NCBI RefSeq assembly: GCF_900186865.1
Contig: NZ_LT906480.1
Span: forward strand, 1,444,001 to 1,508,000
Direction: 5' to 3'
Source: Stenotrophomonas maltophilia
GTDB lineage: Bacteria > Pseudomonadota > Gammaproteobacteria > Xanthomonadales > Xanthomonadaceae
DNA length: 64,000 nucleotides
Made by a program: the position numbers and the translations under genes
In this document: piece after piece, positions 52,079-61,394 of the stretch
Numbering within the stretch: the stretch's first letter is position 1
How the letters are laid out: each line of letters begins with the position of its first letter
The notes under the pieces: model-generated
Told to the model about the DNA's origin: nothing
Database searches by the model: none
What the model saw: only the letters and a program-made list of their open reading frames with translations

Positions 52079-52876
52079 TCAGGGACGTTTTGCAGGGGAT
52101 GCAGCGCGTCCCTGTGCAACGGGCGGAAGCTGTGCAAGGCGGCGGTAGCCGCCGCGCATCAGCGCATCGCCCCGGCGTACCAGCCGGCGAACGCGGGCGC
52201 GCAAGGCGCTGTCGGCGTACCAGTCGTCGGCGACGGCATCGACGCCGAACAGCCCTTCGGCCACGTCGCGCAGGGATGCGCCCGCAAGGGTGCCATCGAG
52301 CGCCTGGAGCGTGTTCAACTCCAGCAGCGCAGTGGGTGTCGGCCGCGACCGTGCCGTTCCCGCCGGCGCTGCATCGCCAGCGGCGGCCAGCTTGTCCAGT
52401 TCGGCCGCCAGCGCCTGATAGCGTCCGCAGGATGCGGCGCAGGCGCGAATGGCATAGGCGTAAGCCATGCCGTCGGCCAGGCCGGGAGCGATCACCAGCC
52501 GCAGGCAGCAGCCCGGCCAGCGTGTCAGCAGCACCAGGCGCTTGCCATCGTGGATCAGGTGCTTCTGGCCGGGGAGGCGCCAGAACGCGAAGGCCACCGC
52601 GTCGGGTGGCGGGTCGGCGTCCGGGTAGAGCTGCACCACCGCATCGTGATCGGGGAACCAGGCCGGATGCGCGTCGCGCGCATCCAGGGCGGGATCTTCC
52701 AGCAGGCGCAGTCCCCAGCGCCCGGCGGCCTCTGGCCGGCGGCGCCGGCGCAGCCAGTCGCGGCGGTAGTCGGGGTGGCGACGCAGGTATTCCCACGCCA
52801 GCGCGGGGCCGTCGAGGTGCAGCGTGTAGAGATACGCGGCGGTCGGATACCAGTGTTCGGCGCTCGGGTCAGCCAT
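52079..52876 (-). CDS. DUF2285 protein (probable DNA-binding regulator)
   Basis: 265 aa. The N-terminal WYPTAAYLYTLHLDGPALAWEYLRRHPDYRRDW is the DUF6499-type start. The C-terminal DUF2285 part contains GASLRDVAEGLFGVDAV and RARVRRLVRRGDALMRGGYRRL, helix-turn-helix-like. The family is restricted to ICE and plasmid backbones. AGGAGG sits 7 bp upstream of the ATG at 52876. Confidence 0.85.
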   Translation of the reverse strand: MADPSAEHWYPTAAYLYTLHLDGPALAWEYLRRHPDYRRDWLRRRRRPEAAGRWGLRLLEDPALDARDAHPAWFPDHDAVVQLYPDADPPPDAVAFAFWRLPGQKHLIHDGKRLVLLTRWPGCCLRLVIAPGLADGMAYAYAIRACAASCGRYQALAAELDKLAAAGDAAPAGTARSRPTPTALLELNTLQALDGTLAGASLRDVAEGLFGVDAVADDWYADSALRARVRRLVRRGDALMRGGYRRLAQLPPVAQGRAASPAKRP

Positions 52877-53214
52877 GACGCAGCCTCCTGTCATTCAGCA
52901 GGAACGTCGCCACGGATTCCGCCGTGCGGGAGCTATCGAGTCGCCATCAAGTCGTCATCGAAATCGGGATAAGCTGTAACTGCTGGTGTCAAGACTGATT
53001 CGCTCCAGGGCATTGCGGAAATCGTCTGAATGCGACGGCTGCGCCGCCACGAAAATGGCGCGCAGCATGAAGCACCGTGCAGCAGCCCGCGCCAAAGATC
53101 ATGACTGTTTGCATCAGAAGCGCACCACTTCGGTGCAAGAGTGTGGATTCAGACCAATCAGGTCTTGGGTAAGACTGAAATAGTCAGAATGCGCTGTCGT
53201 TGGCTGGGGGTTGG
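52877..53214. other. 338-bp regulatory gap
   Basis: No gene is supported. It should contain the promoter of the DUF2285-repA-parA-tra operon; an AT-richer patch at 53,100-53,190 includes GGTCTTGGGTAAGACT-like dyads. Confidence 0.4.
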
Positions 53215-53565
53215 TTAGTCGGTGATCGAGCCGTTTTCCTCGGCCAGCCGCAGGTACTCCGACAGCGGCCGCGCCGGCTGGAAGTAGCGATCGCGCATCA
53301 CCGGTTGCTGGTGCGGCCCAACGATGGACGCCAGATCGGACAGCTTCACATGGCCCAGGCCGGGCATGCCTATTCCCAGGTCGATCAGTCCCCATGCCGT
53401 ATCGCCATCGGCCGGGTCGAGCGCGGCCAGCAGCCAGGTGGCGTGCGCGTCAGGGGTGAACAGTCGCACCGCCGGCATCGGGTCGATGCCCCGGTCAGCG
53501 GCGCGTGCCGCGCCGACGGCGAGCAGTTGCGCCCGCTGTTCAGCGGTGACGAGCGGCTGGGTCAT
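53215..53565 (-). CDS. DUF2958 protein
   Basis: 116 aa. The signature PMPAVRLFTPDAHATWLLAALDP, DTAWGLIDLGIGMPGLGHV and DRYFQPARPLSEYL defines DUF2958, a small ICE/plasmid protein of unknown function. The ATG at 53565 fits the family start; the upstream frame is an artefact. Confidence 0.85.
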   Translation of the reverse strand: MTQPLVTAEQRAQLLAVGAARAADRGIDPMPAVRLFTPDAHATWLLAALDPADGDTAWGLIDLGIGMPGLGHVKLSDLASIVGPHQQPVMRDRYFQPARPLSEYLRLAEENGSITD

Positions 53566-53754
53566 GGCCCGAATCCCCACGCATCCGAGGATGCACGGAT
53601 ACGATTTTCCATCGAAGCGCGGAACCGCCGAAGCGGATGCGTGCTTTGGCGGGAAAGCACGAAGGCGCAAGCCATCGAATGCGTACATGCACGGAAACGC
53701 AGAAGCGGAATTACGCAGGTCAGGAAAGACACGGATGCGACTCCCCGGTTCCGG
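53566..53754. repeat. Imperfect CACGGA-N-GCG repeats upstream of the XRE gene
   Basis: Variants of GCACGGAAGCGGA recur at about 53594, 53615, 53656, 53690 and 53729, with another at about 53785. They are irregular. They may be operator sites for the XRE regulator or another plasmid control protein. Confidence 0.4.
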
Positions 53755-53778
53755 TGAAATCCGCAGTTGCGGATTTCA
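53755..53778. promoter_or_regulatory. Perfect palindrome upstream of the XRE gene
   Basis: Arms TGAAATCCGCA and TGCGGATTTCA around a central GT form an 11-bp perfect dyad 86 bp before the XRE start. It is a likely operator for that regulator, controlling itself and the divergent DUF2958 gene. Confidence 0.6.
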
Positions 53779-53863
53779 GCAAAAGCACGGAAGCGGACTA
53801 AATTACTGCCATGAGTTAAAGATAACGTGGTTTTAATTGTCCCGCGACTGGACGCTTCTGTCC

Positions 53864-54157
53864 ATGCAGAAGCGATCCGTTCAACCCGGCCGACCGGCCG
53901 GTGCCACCACCTTCGATGCCGAGCTGGCGCAAGCCTTCGGCGCGGCGGTGCGTGCGCTGCGGATGGAACGCGGGATTGCGCAGGAATCGCTGGCCAACCT
54001 AGCTGGCATCGAGCGTTCCCATATGGGCAAGGTCGAGCGTGGCGAGCACATGCCCACGCTGGCGATCATCTTCAAGATCGCCAGCGCGCTTAGTTGCAGT
54101 ACCGCCGTGCTGATGGCCGCGACGGAAAGCCAGCTCGCGTCCGTGTCCGAGACGTAG
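53864..54157 (+). CDS. XRE family transcriptional regulator
   Basis: 97 aa. A standard Cro/C1 HTH: FGAAVRALRMERGIAQESLANLAGIERSHMGKVERGEHMPTLAIIFKIASAL. It is divergent from DUF2958 and probably the switch regulator of the ICE backbone. Its stop is 6 bp from the left end of the Tn3 transposon, so the original downstream gene has been displaced. Confidence 0.88.
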   Translation: MQKRSVQPGRPAGATTFDAELAQAFGAAVRALRMERGIAQESLANLAGIERSHMGKVERGEHMPTLAIIFKIASALSCSTAVLMAATESQLASVSET

Positions 54158-54162
54158 GCTGA

Positions 54163-54207
54163 GGGTCGGCAGGGAATCGTTACGTACAGGGCCAAAAACC
54201 ACCTAAG
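54163..54207. repeat. Left terminal inverted repeat of a Tn3-family transposon
   Basis: The stretch begins GGGTCGGCAGGGAATCGT and ends CCACCTAAG, the GGG...TAAG frame of Tn3-family ends. It sits just past the XRE gene and 51 bp before the tnpA stop. GCTGA (54158-54162) would be the 5-bp target duplication. The mate repeat is not in the window. Confidence 0.6.
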
Positions 54208-54257
54208 CGATTGAAACGCAATGATAATTGCCTTGTCCCGATAGCGCATCTCCCCGT

Positions 54258-57251
54258 CTATGGGGCCTGTTCAAGGACTTTCGCTGTATAGCTCAGCGGC
54301 GCCACTTCCCTATCAAGGTCGAGATGGTAGTCGCCGAAGCGGTTGATGTGGCTGGTCCGAAACGGCGACAGTCCGGCCAGGATCTCGGGCGTCAGTTCAA
54401 CTCCCTCCTTCCGCATCTCAGCCAAGGTCCGGCTCATGCCTTCTACGTTGTGGAGGATGATCATGTTAGCGACCAGCTGGCTGTACTTGATGATCTTGCG
54501 CTGCTCGTGTTGGACGTTCTCAGCAATGATCCCCTGGCTGCCAAAGAACACCCATTTTACGAAGCCGTTGTACTCCTCGCTCTTGTTGGTCGCAGCATGG
54601 ATCGTTTTCCGAATCTCGTTGTCATCGATGTAGCGCAGCAAGAACAGCGGTCGGACGGCCTTGCCAAGTTCCCGGAAGGCGAAGTACAGCTTGTTCTTCC
54701 GGCTGTAGGTGCCCAGCCGGCGCAGGATCGAGGACGCGGTGATCTTCCCCAATCGGATCGAGATCACTACCCGCAGCATGTCGTGGAGATGGGTGGCGAT
54801 CAGTTGCCAGTCGATGCTGTCTCCGAACAGTGCCTGGATGTTCTTATAGGTCCTGCCAGGTTCAGGCCGGAAGAATGTGAGATCCTTGATGTTTCGTATC
54901 CTGGGCATCAGCTGGATGCCCAGCATGTGGGCCAAACCGAAGACCGGATAGCTTTGGGCCTGCGTGTCGCCATGGACGATCTCGGGCTGGATGTCGGACG
55001 TGTTGGCCAGCAGGCCATCGAGGATGTAGATGCCCTCGTGCACGCCACAGGGAATGAAGTGGCTGAACAGCGCCACGTATTTGTCGGACACATGGTAGTA
55101 GCCGATGCCGCCGTAGCCGCCGTAGCGGATGTGGTACTCCGACAGCAGGTTGTCCTCGTACACGCTCCACTTGGTGCCATCTGCTGACGCGCTCTTGCCG
55201 CTGCCCCAATAGCCCGGCAGGTCAAATTTGTTGTAGGTATTGATGACCTCCACGATGGCCTTCTCAAGGACATCTTCGGTCACGTATTTGAGGTTGAGCC
55301 AAGCGACCTGGCGACGGCTGAAGCCCTTGATCGACCGCGCCGTCTGCGTCGGACCCAAGTTGCAGCCATAGCAAAACAGCGTGGTGATCACCCGTCGAGG
55401 GAGATCTTCAACCTGGCTCTCGGTGCCGGCGATCGGACGGAAGAATCGGTGCAGATCCAGCCATTGGCTGGCGTCGATCAGGACATCGACGATGCTGGAC
55501 TCCGGGAGCCGTTCGGCGATGAGGCGGTCCACGGTGGCAATGGCGCTTGAGACCTCGGCGCGTTGCCCCTTCCGCAGTACCAGGCGTCCTTCCAGAATGT
55601 CCGCATGAACATTCTCGGGGAAACGCTCGTCAACTTCGTCGGCCAAGTCGGTCAGTTGTGCGCGCAACCCGGCCACGAAAGTCGCAGCGTCGGTGGGCAA
55701 GCCTGACACCTGGCCATAGGCTTCCAGTTCCTGGGCCAAGGTGGCTTCATCGACCAGCTGCTCGCGGTAGTCGTCAAATCGTTCGCTGCTCGGGATGAAG
55801 AGATCTCCCGACTTCAGTTCGTCCTTGACCTGCACCAGCACGGCCAGCTCGAAGTACTTACGGTGCATCCAGCCGGCGCCTGCCGCGCTGGCCCGCTTGC
55901 CAAACACGTGCTGACGCCAGAGCTTGGACATCCAATCGAAGTCCTTTTCCGGGTCCAGGCCGAGGGATGCGACCTCGATCAGCTCACGGCGTTGGTTGCG
56001 CAGCGACAGCACCGCTGCAATCAACGGCTCCATGCCGGCATCGTGGCTGGTTGCCCGCAAGTTCATCAGCTCCAGCCCATTGAACAGCAGCGGCCTGACC
56101 GCGCCGTAGGGTTGCAGCATGAAAGGCAGATAGTTCTTTCCTGCGTATGCCATATGTTCTTCGCATTCGGCCAACAAGGTCGACACTTCCGCTTCCAGAC
56201 TGTTATCGATGGCATCCACGCGCTGACTATCGCTGCCGTCGAGCTGATAGGCCTGCAGGATTTCCTTGAGCTGGCCGATCAGGAAGTCGGCCCGCTTGGC
56301 ATGTTCGAGCTGGTAGGCCAGCAGCTTTTGCTGGGCCGTGTTCTCCAGCCCGCGCACCTGCTTGATGAACAGCTCGGCTGCGTCATCCAGCGTCTTGGCA
56401 TGCTGGGCGCGAATGAAGATGGTGGCCAACGCATAGCGCTTGTCCGGAGCCAATTCGGCCAACTCGCTGGCGTCGTACGCACGAGCCATTGCACGGAATT
56501 GCTTGAGCTTGGGCACCGGCACATCGATGGGAGGCAGTTGCTCGGCCAACTGCTGCAGCATGCGGATGTGCTGCAGATAGAACCGGACCTCCTTGTTGGT
56601 CGGGCGGCCAGGCTCGCGCTTGAGCGAGTGCCAGCCGGTGAACCTGGACCCTTCCGGTGCGCGCAGCAGTTCATCAATGAGCGTGCGCGTGGCAGGCGTC
56701 AGTGCATGGCTGATGCTGCGGTAGTACCCCAAATTGACCCGCTCGCGGGCACCGATGGCGGCCAGCTCCAGGGTGCGGAAGCCAGGCAGTTCGTAGCGAT
56801 GGTGCACCAGCTCTTCAAGCAGGACGTTCACGATGTCTGGGATGGTGTGCTTGGTCTGGGCTGCGGCGGTGGCCACCGTATCCAGCCAAGCCAGCCCCGA
56901 CTTGTCCAAGGGACGTACCCCAATGAACTTCCGAAGTTGTGGCATATGCCGGCGCTTGCTGCCGGAGACGTCATAGCGTTCGAGCTGGTCGGAGGCCAGC
57001 ACCCGGCCGAGACGTGCGGCCTTGGCGATGTGCTGCCGGATCCGCTCAGGCACCTCCGCCAACAGCGTGAAGTAGCCTAAGCGTTGGAAGAGCTTGAGAT
57101 GGATCAGTACCGCCAGCTGCGGACCCGGCTGGGCAGTCAGCTGCTTGGCAAAGGCGATTTCAGCTGCGGTAGGGGTATAGACCTCCTCCAGTTCCTTGGC
57201 GGTGGGATCAGGCTTCAGTCGCGGGTAAGCGGTCTCGTGAAGGGTAGCCAT
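54258..57251 (-). CDS. tnpA: Tn3-family transposase
   Basis: 997 aa, the normal length of Tn3 TnpA. The N-terminal DUF4158 region starts ATLHETAYPRLKPDPTAKELEEVY. The C-terminal catalytic domain holds the DDE residues, with the first Asp near SVYEDNLLSEYHIRYGGYGGIGYYHVSD, the second in PEIVHGDTQAQSYPVFG, and the Glu in AATNKSEEYNGFVKWVFFG. It looks intact. It lies 24 bp after the recombinase gene in the same direction. Confidence 0.95.
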   Translation of the reverse strand: MATLHETAYPRLKPDPTAKELEEVYTPTAAEIAFAKQLTAQPGPQLAVLIHLKLFQRLGYFTLLAEVPERIRQHIAKAARLGRVLASDQLERYDVSGSKRRHMPQLRKFIGVRPLDKSGLAWLDTVATAAAQTKHTIPDIVNVLLEELVHHRYELPGFRTLELAAIGARERVNLGYYRSISHALTPATRTLIDELLRAPEGSRFTGWHSLKREPGRPTNKEVRFYLQHIRMLQQLAEQLPPIDVPVPKLKQFRAMARAYDASELAELAPDKRYALATIFIRAQHAKTLDDAAELFIKQVRGLENTAQQKLLAYQLEHAKRADFLIGQLKEILQAYQLDGSDSQRVDAIDNSLEAEVSTLLAECEEHMAYAGKNYLPFMLQPYGAVRPLLFNGLELMNLRATSHDAGMEPLIAAVLSLRNQRRELIEVASLGLDPEKDFDWMSKLWRQHVFGKRASAAGAGWMHRKYFELAVLVQVKDELKSGDLFIPSSERFDDYREQLVDEATLAQELEAYGQVSGLPTDAATFVAGLRAQLTDLADEVDERFPENVHADILEGRLVLRKGQRAEVSSAIATVDRLIAERLPESSIVDVLIDASQWLDLHRFFRPIAGTESQVEDLPRRVITTLFCYGCNLGPTQTARSIKGFSRRQVAWLNLKYVTEDVLEKAIVEVINTYNKFDLPGYWGSGKSASADGTKWSVYEDNLLSEYHIRYGGYGGIGYYHVSDKYVALFSHFIPCGVHEGIYILDGLLANTSDIQPEIVHGDTQAQSYPVFGLAHMLGIQLMPRIRNIKDLTFFRPEPGRTYKNIQALFGDSIDWQLIATHLHDMLRVVISIRLGKITASSILRRLGTYSRKNKLYFAFRELGKAVRPLFLLRYIDDNEIRKTIHAATNKSEEYNGFVKWVFFGSQGIIAENVQHEQRKIIKYSQLVANMIILHNVEGMSRTLAEMRKEGVELTPEILAGLSPFRTSHINRFGDYHLDLDREVAPLSYTAKVLEQAP

Positions 57252-57275
57252 TGGATCCGGAGGTTGTGAGGGGAA

Positions 57276-58547
57276 TCAGTCCCAGTGCCGGCCGTCGTCT
57301 GTACTGAGTGACGCTTCCAGGAAACACTGGTGCGTATCGGCCATGCGGTGCATGTCATCGAGCAACGTGGCCAGGATTTCATCCAGATCCCGGTCGGGAT
57401 CGGTGGGAACAGTCAACCGGTACTCGCTGCTGGCGGTGTTCAGGCGCATAGCCTGGAACGGGGCCAAGCAGATCTCTTCGATCCGGCCTCGGGCCCTGGC
57501 CGCGCCGCGGCCGGCGCGGGCAAACGGGGTCAGCACCAGGCGTAGGCGCAGCTGCAGGGCAGATTTGCCCTCGGGCGCCGGCAGCACCATCGTCGGAGCT
57601 GGCGCGGTTGGGCTGGGCAGGCTCGCTTCAATGCGATCCCGGGCGAACGGGTCACGCCCGTCCAGGTAACGCATGGCCGAGTGCACATCGCGCCAGCCCA
57701 CGTACTCCATCAGCGCCTTCATATCCCAGCCTTGGTCGTTGGCCCAGCTGGCAAACCCGCGGCGCAGCGAGTGGCTGCTGTGGAGCCCAGCATCGGCAAA
57801 CCCGGCACTGGCCAGCAACTCGCGCAGCAAGCGCACCAAACTGTTGGGATGCAGGCCCTCGGCGCTCACCTGGCCCCATTGGTTAACCGCCCGAAACACC
57901 GGCCCTTCGTGCAGGTCGGCCGCCTGCAGCCACGTCTGGGTCGCCTCCACCGGACACAGCCGCGACAACGCTGGCACTTTGTAGGTGACGCCGGCGGCCT
58001 GCCTATCGCCCTTGCTGCGCGGCAGGAAGCAGGTCATCCCCTGTCCCGGCACCAGCGTGAGATGGGCCACTTCCAGCCGCAGCAGTTCATCGCCGCGAAA
58101 GCCACGCCAGAATCCGAGCAGCACCAGCGCTCGGTCCCGTTGGTGGCGAAGCGCTGCCGCTCCATCGCCCCGGGCATGCGCCGCAGCGATCGCGGCAGCC
58201 AACCAGTCATCGAGCTCGACCAGCCGCCGAATCTGCAGCGGCGCGGCTTGCTTGACCTGGCCCGAGTGCAGGGTCTGGATGCCTTTGAGCACCTTGCGCA
58301 CCAGCGGCGACCGGGTCGGGTCGACAAAGCCGTGGTCGCGGTGCCAAGAGGCAATGGCGGCCAGCCGGTGGCGAAGGGTGCTGGTGGCCAGGGTCTGCGC
58401 ATACGCGGCCAGGTAGCGGGCCACGCTGTCCGGTGTCGCTGGGAGGTGTCCTTGCCACTCGACTTCAAAGTGCCGCAGCGCCGACGCATAGCTGCGCACC
58501 GTGTTCTGGCGCGTGGCCGCATCGAGGTAGCGGTCCAGTTCGGTCAC
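57276..58547 (-). CDS. Tyrosine recombinase of the Tn3 transposon
   Basis: 423 aa from a GTG (58547) that overlaps the merR stop as GTGA; an ATG at 58601 would give 441 aa. The core-binding domain is at residues 1-100 (TRQNTVRSYASALRHFEVEW). The catalytic domain shows GFWRGFRGDELLRL (Arg), LHSSHSLRRGFASW (His-x-x-Arg), VGWRDVHSAMRYLDGRD (His/Trp and Tyr). By analogy with TnpI of Tn4430 and TnpS/T systems it should resolve transposition cointegrates. Confidence 0.88.
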   Translation of the reverse strand: MTELDRYLDAATRQNTVRSYASALRHFEVEWQGHLPATPDSVARYLAAYAQTLATSTLRHRLAAIASWHRDHGFVDPTRSPLVRKVLKGIQTLHSGQVKQAAPLQIRRLVELDDWLAAAIAAAHARGDGAAALRHQRDRALVLLGFWRGFRGDELLRLEVAHLTLVPGQGMTCFLPRSKGDRQAAGVTYKVPALSRLCPVEATQTWLQAADLHEGPVFRAVNQWGQVSAEGLHPNSLVRLLRELLASAGFADAGLHSSHSLRRGFASWANDQGWDMKALMEYVGWRDVHSAMRYLDGRDPFARDRIEASLPSPTAPAPTMVLPAPEGKSALQLRLRLVLTPFARAGRGAARARGRIEEICLAPFQAMRLNTASSEYRLTVPTDPDRDLDEILATLLDDMHRMADTHQCFLEASLSTDDGRHWD

Positions 58548-58957
58548 TGGCGCGTGGCCTCCACCGAGGCCGGCTGCCGCAGCGTTGACAGGATGGTGCA
58601 TTCAGCCCGCTGCCCGCCGTGGCAACTGGCAATCACCCGTTCCAGCTCGCTTGCCATGCGCTGCAGGTCGGCCATGCGCGCCCGCACGTCGGTCAGATGG
58701 CTGCGGGCCAGCCGATCCACGTCCCCGCATGAAAGCTCTTCATCGCCCGCCAACTGCAGCAGGCTGCGGACCTCCTCCAGGCTGAAGCCCAGGTCCCGGC
58801 CGCGCGCAATGAAGCGCAGTCGCTCGATGTCGGCCGGGCCATAGACCCGGTAGCCATTGCCCGAGCGCCCCGGGCGCGGCAGCAGGCCGATCCGCTCGTA
58901 ATAGCGGATGGTCTCCAGATGGCACCCACTGGCGTCGGCAGCCTCACTGATTTTCAT
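58544..58957 (-). CDS. MerR family metal-responsive regulator (CadR/ZntR-like)
   Basis: 137 aa. It has the winged HTH (MKISEAADASGCHLETIRYYERIGLL, GYRVYGPADIERLRFI), then the dimer helix. Metal-ligand cysteines occur in the places used by CadR, PbrR and ZntR: EELSCGDVDRL and the C-terminal ASCHGGQRAECTIL. It therefore probably senses Cd, Zn or Pb. The ATG at 58957 gives the standard start. Its 3' end overlaps the recombinase gene. Confidence 0.88.
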   Translation of the reverse strand: MKISEAADASGCHLETIRYYERIGLLPRPGRSGNGYRVYGPADIERLRFIARGRDLGFSLEEVRSLLQLAGDEELSCGDVDRLARSHLTDVRARMADLQRMASELERVIASCHGGQRAECTILSTLRQPASVEATRQ

Positions 58958-58968
58958 TCGTAGTACGC

Positions 58969-58999
58969 TTGACTCCGTAGTAGCTACGGACTTTACCCT
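58969..58999 (+). promoter_or_regulatory. MerR-type promoter with 19-bp spacer
   Basis: -35 TTGACT (58969-58974), a dyad CCGTAG TAG CTACGG (58975-58989) in the spacer, and -10 TACCCT (58994-58999) spaced 19 bp. The over-long spacer with a central dyad is the hallmark of MerR-activated promoters. It points to the CDF gene. Confidence 0.85.
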
Positions 59000-59062
59000 C
59001 ACCGGCTGTGTCATGCCAGCGTCCCGCCCGGGCCCGGCTTCCTTGCGAATGGAGATGTTCCG

Positions 59063-59680
59063 ATGAGTGATTGTGGCTGCCACCACGAGGCCAAGAATGC
59101 GCAGGAGCAGCGCGTCCTTTGGATCGCCTTAGCATTGAACGCGGCGATGGCCGTGATCGGCGGCATCGCCGGCTGGATTGCCCATTCCACTGGCCTACTG
59201 GCCGACGCTCTGGACATGCTGTCCGATGCCACCGCCTATGCCATTGGCCTGGTCGCTATCGGGCGCACGGCGCGCTTCAAGGCCAATGCCGCGTGGGTCA
59301 GCGGCAGCGTGCTGCTTGTGCTGGGTGTGGGCGTGTTGGCCGAGGTCGGCCGCCGCGTAATGTTCGGTGCCGAGCCGGTCAGCGGCTGGATGATTGGCAC
59401 CGCCCTGCTGTCGCTGGTGGTCAACGTGACGGTGCTGCGCATGCTGGCGCCGCTGAAGTCCGGCGAGGTGCACCTGCGGGCGACCTGGTTGTTCACCCGC
59501 GCCGATGTGGTGGCCAATGTTGGGGTGATCCTGGCCGGCCTGTTGGTGTGGTGGTTGGCTAGCCCGTACCCGGATTTCGTGATCGGCGCCCTGATCGGTC
59601 TGTATGTGATCAAGGAAGCCTTCGAGATCCTGGGTGATGCCCGCCGGGCACGTGCCGACGCGCGCAAGACCCCTGCATGA
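59063..59680 (+). CDS. Cation diffusion facilitator (metal efflux)
   Basis: 205 aa, six membrane segments. CDF proteins export Zn, Cd or Co against protons. The N-terminus has Cys/His (SDCGCHHEAKN). TM2 carries LLADALDMLSDATAYAIGL (Asp-x3-Asp metal site) and TM5 FTRADVVANVGVILAGLLVWW. The usual cytoplasmic C-terminal domain is nearly absent, so it is a short CDF. It is the first gene under the MerR promoter. Confidence 0.88.
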   Translation: MSDCGCHHEAKNAQEQRVLWIALALNAAMAVIGGIAGWIAHSTGLLADALDMLSDATAYAIGLVAIGRTARFKANAAWVSGSVLLVLGVGVLAEVGRRVMFGAEPVSGWMIGTALLSLVVNVTVLRMLAPLKSGEVHLRATWLFTRADVVANVGVILAGLLVWWLASPYPDFVIGALIGLYVIKEAFEILGDARRARADARKTPA

Positions 59681-60033
59681 CCGCCCGTGGCCGGCTGCGG
59701 ACGGGCCTACGCTGGCTGCTGCTGGCGCAGCTGGCGATGGGTTTGCTAGTCCAGCCGGTCTTGGGTCTGGCGAGCGAACTGCACGTTCACATCCATCCGA
59801 CCATTGCCGCCCATGGGCCGGCAGTGGTCGCACCAGCACCTGAGCGTGGCATCGGCGCCGCCTTGCACCGGCTTCACCAGCTGGCGCTGTGCTGCAGCCA
59901 AGCCGCACAGCCCCCTGAGATCCTGCTGTCCGTTGCGGACATCGGCCGGCATTTGTCGGTGATGCACGTCAACACGGTCCCGTATCCGCACGAGCAGCCG
60001 GTCGCGCCGTTCCGGCCTCCGATCGCAGGGTGA
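59677..60033 (+). CDS. CzcI-like small exported metal-system protein
   Basis: 118 aa. A signal-like hydrophobic stretch (LRWLLLAQLAMGLLVQPVLGLA) is followed by His motifs (ELHVHIHP, LHRLHQLALCC, VMHVNTVPYPHE). Small His-bearing proteins preceding czcC are called CzcI and modulate the efflux operon. The start overlaps the CDF stop (ATGA). Confidence 0.65.
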   Translation: MTARGRLRTGLRWLLLAQLAMGLLVQPVLGLASELHVHIHPTIAAHGPAVVAPAPERGIGAALHRLHQLALCCSQAAQPPEILLSVADIGRHLSVMHVNTVPYPHEQPVAPFRPPIAG

Positions 60034-60120
60034 TCTCCGCCGGCAGCGCCGGCCTAGCGACCTGCTGCTGTGCGCGGTTGGTGATCGTTTGTTGATGTCG
60101 AAACCCTTCGGAGTACTTCC

Positions 60121-61394
60121 ATGCATGTGCGATTGGCGGCCTTGGCCGCATGGCTGCTGCTGACTGCGGCGACAACGCCGGCGGCAGCGGCCGAACTGAT
60201 GACCTTGGACGACGCGTTCGCGCGCGTGGCCCAAACCCACCCCGAGCTGCGCTTGGTCGATGCGCGGGCCACCGTGCTCGCTGCCGAGCGCGACCAGGCG
60301 GTGCAGCGCCCACCGTGGACGCTCGGTGCCGAGGTCGAAAATGCGTTGGGCACTGGCGCGGCCCGCGGTCTGGACAGCGCCGAGTTGACCTTGAGCCTGA
60401 GCTCGGTGCTGGAGCGCGGCGGCAAGCTCGACGCCCGGCGCACCTTGGCCCAAAGCCGGATTGATGCACTGGCCGTGCAGCGCGAGACCGGGCGGCTGGA
60501 CTTGCTCGCCGAGACGGCGCAGCGCTATTTGGCCGTTGTCGGTGCCGACCGGCAACACAGCCTGGCGGACATGGATGTTGGCCAGCGCCAGCGAACCGTG
60601 GCCGCTGCCCGGCAACGCCTGCAGGCCGGCGCTTCACCCGAATCGGTGCTGCTCACCGCGCAGGCAGCGCTGGCGCGGGCCGAGCTGACGCGTGATCGGG
60701 CCGAGCAACAGCGATTGGCCGCCCGTCAGCATCTGGCCGCGCTGTGGGGCGAACGTACTCCCACCTTCGAGGTGGCTCCGGCCGATCCGATGGCCCTGCC
60801 GGCGATCGCCTCCATGCAGACGCTGGCCGATGAGCTGGAGCGGACTCCGGAACTGGCGCAGTTTGCCGACGCCCGACGGATCGCGCAGGCACGACTGCAG
60901 CTGGCACGTTCAGCGGCCTCACCGGACCTGTCCTGGCAGCTCGGCGTGCGCCGCCTGCAGGAGACCGACGACACTGCACTGGTCGCTAGCATGTCCATAC
61001 CGCTGGGCAGCCGCAGCCGCGCACAGCCAGAGATCCGCGCCGGCGAAGCCGAGCTGGAGGTCCTGACGATCGAGCGCGAGGCCAAGGGCCTGTCGCTGTA
61101 CTCCACGCTGGTCGAGGCCCATGGCCGCTACACCGTGGCGCAGGCCGAGGTGGCGCGGCTGCAAGGAGACGTACTGCCGAAGTTGGCCCGGGCCGAGCAG
61201 GCTGCCGAGCGGGCCTATCGCGCCGGCGCGATCAGCTATCTGGAATGGGCACAGTTGCAATCCGAACGCACGGCCATGGCCCAGCAGCAGCTTGACGTCG
61301 CCTTGGATGCGCAGCGCGCCCTGATCGAAATTCAACGACTGACCGGCCAGGCGCTTGTCACGCCGCCGGCGGCCGCTTCCACCGGAGAGACCCC

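Larger units (their letters stand above)
46093..54157. mobile_element. Replication/partition/relaxase block of a Tn4371-like ICE or related plasmid
   Basis: The minus-strand order DUF2958, DUF2285, AlpA, RepA, ParA, RHH, DUF2840, TraF, TraI is the conserved backbone of Tn4371-type ICEs and IncP-like integrated plasmids. In those elements traG and trbBCDEJLFGI follow traI; here the block stops exactly after traI and meets unrelated debris. On the other side a Tn3 transposon interrupts it 6 bp after the XRE gene. Confidence 0.78.
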
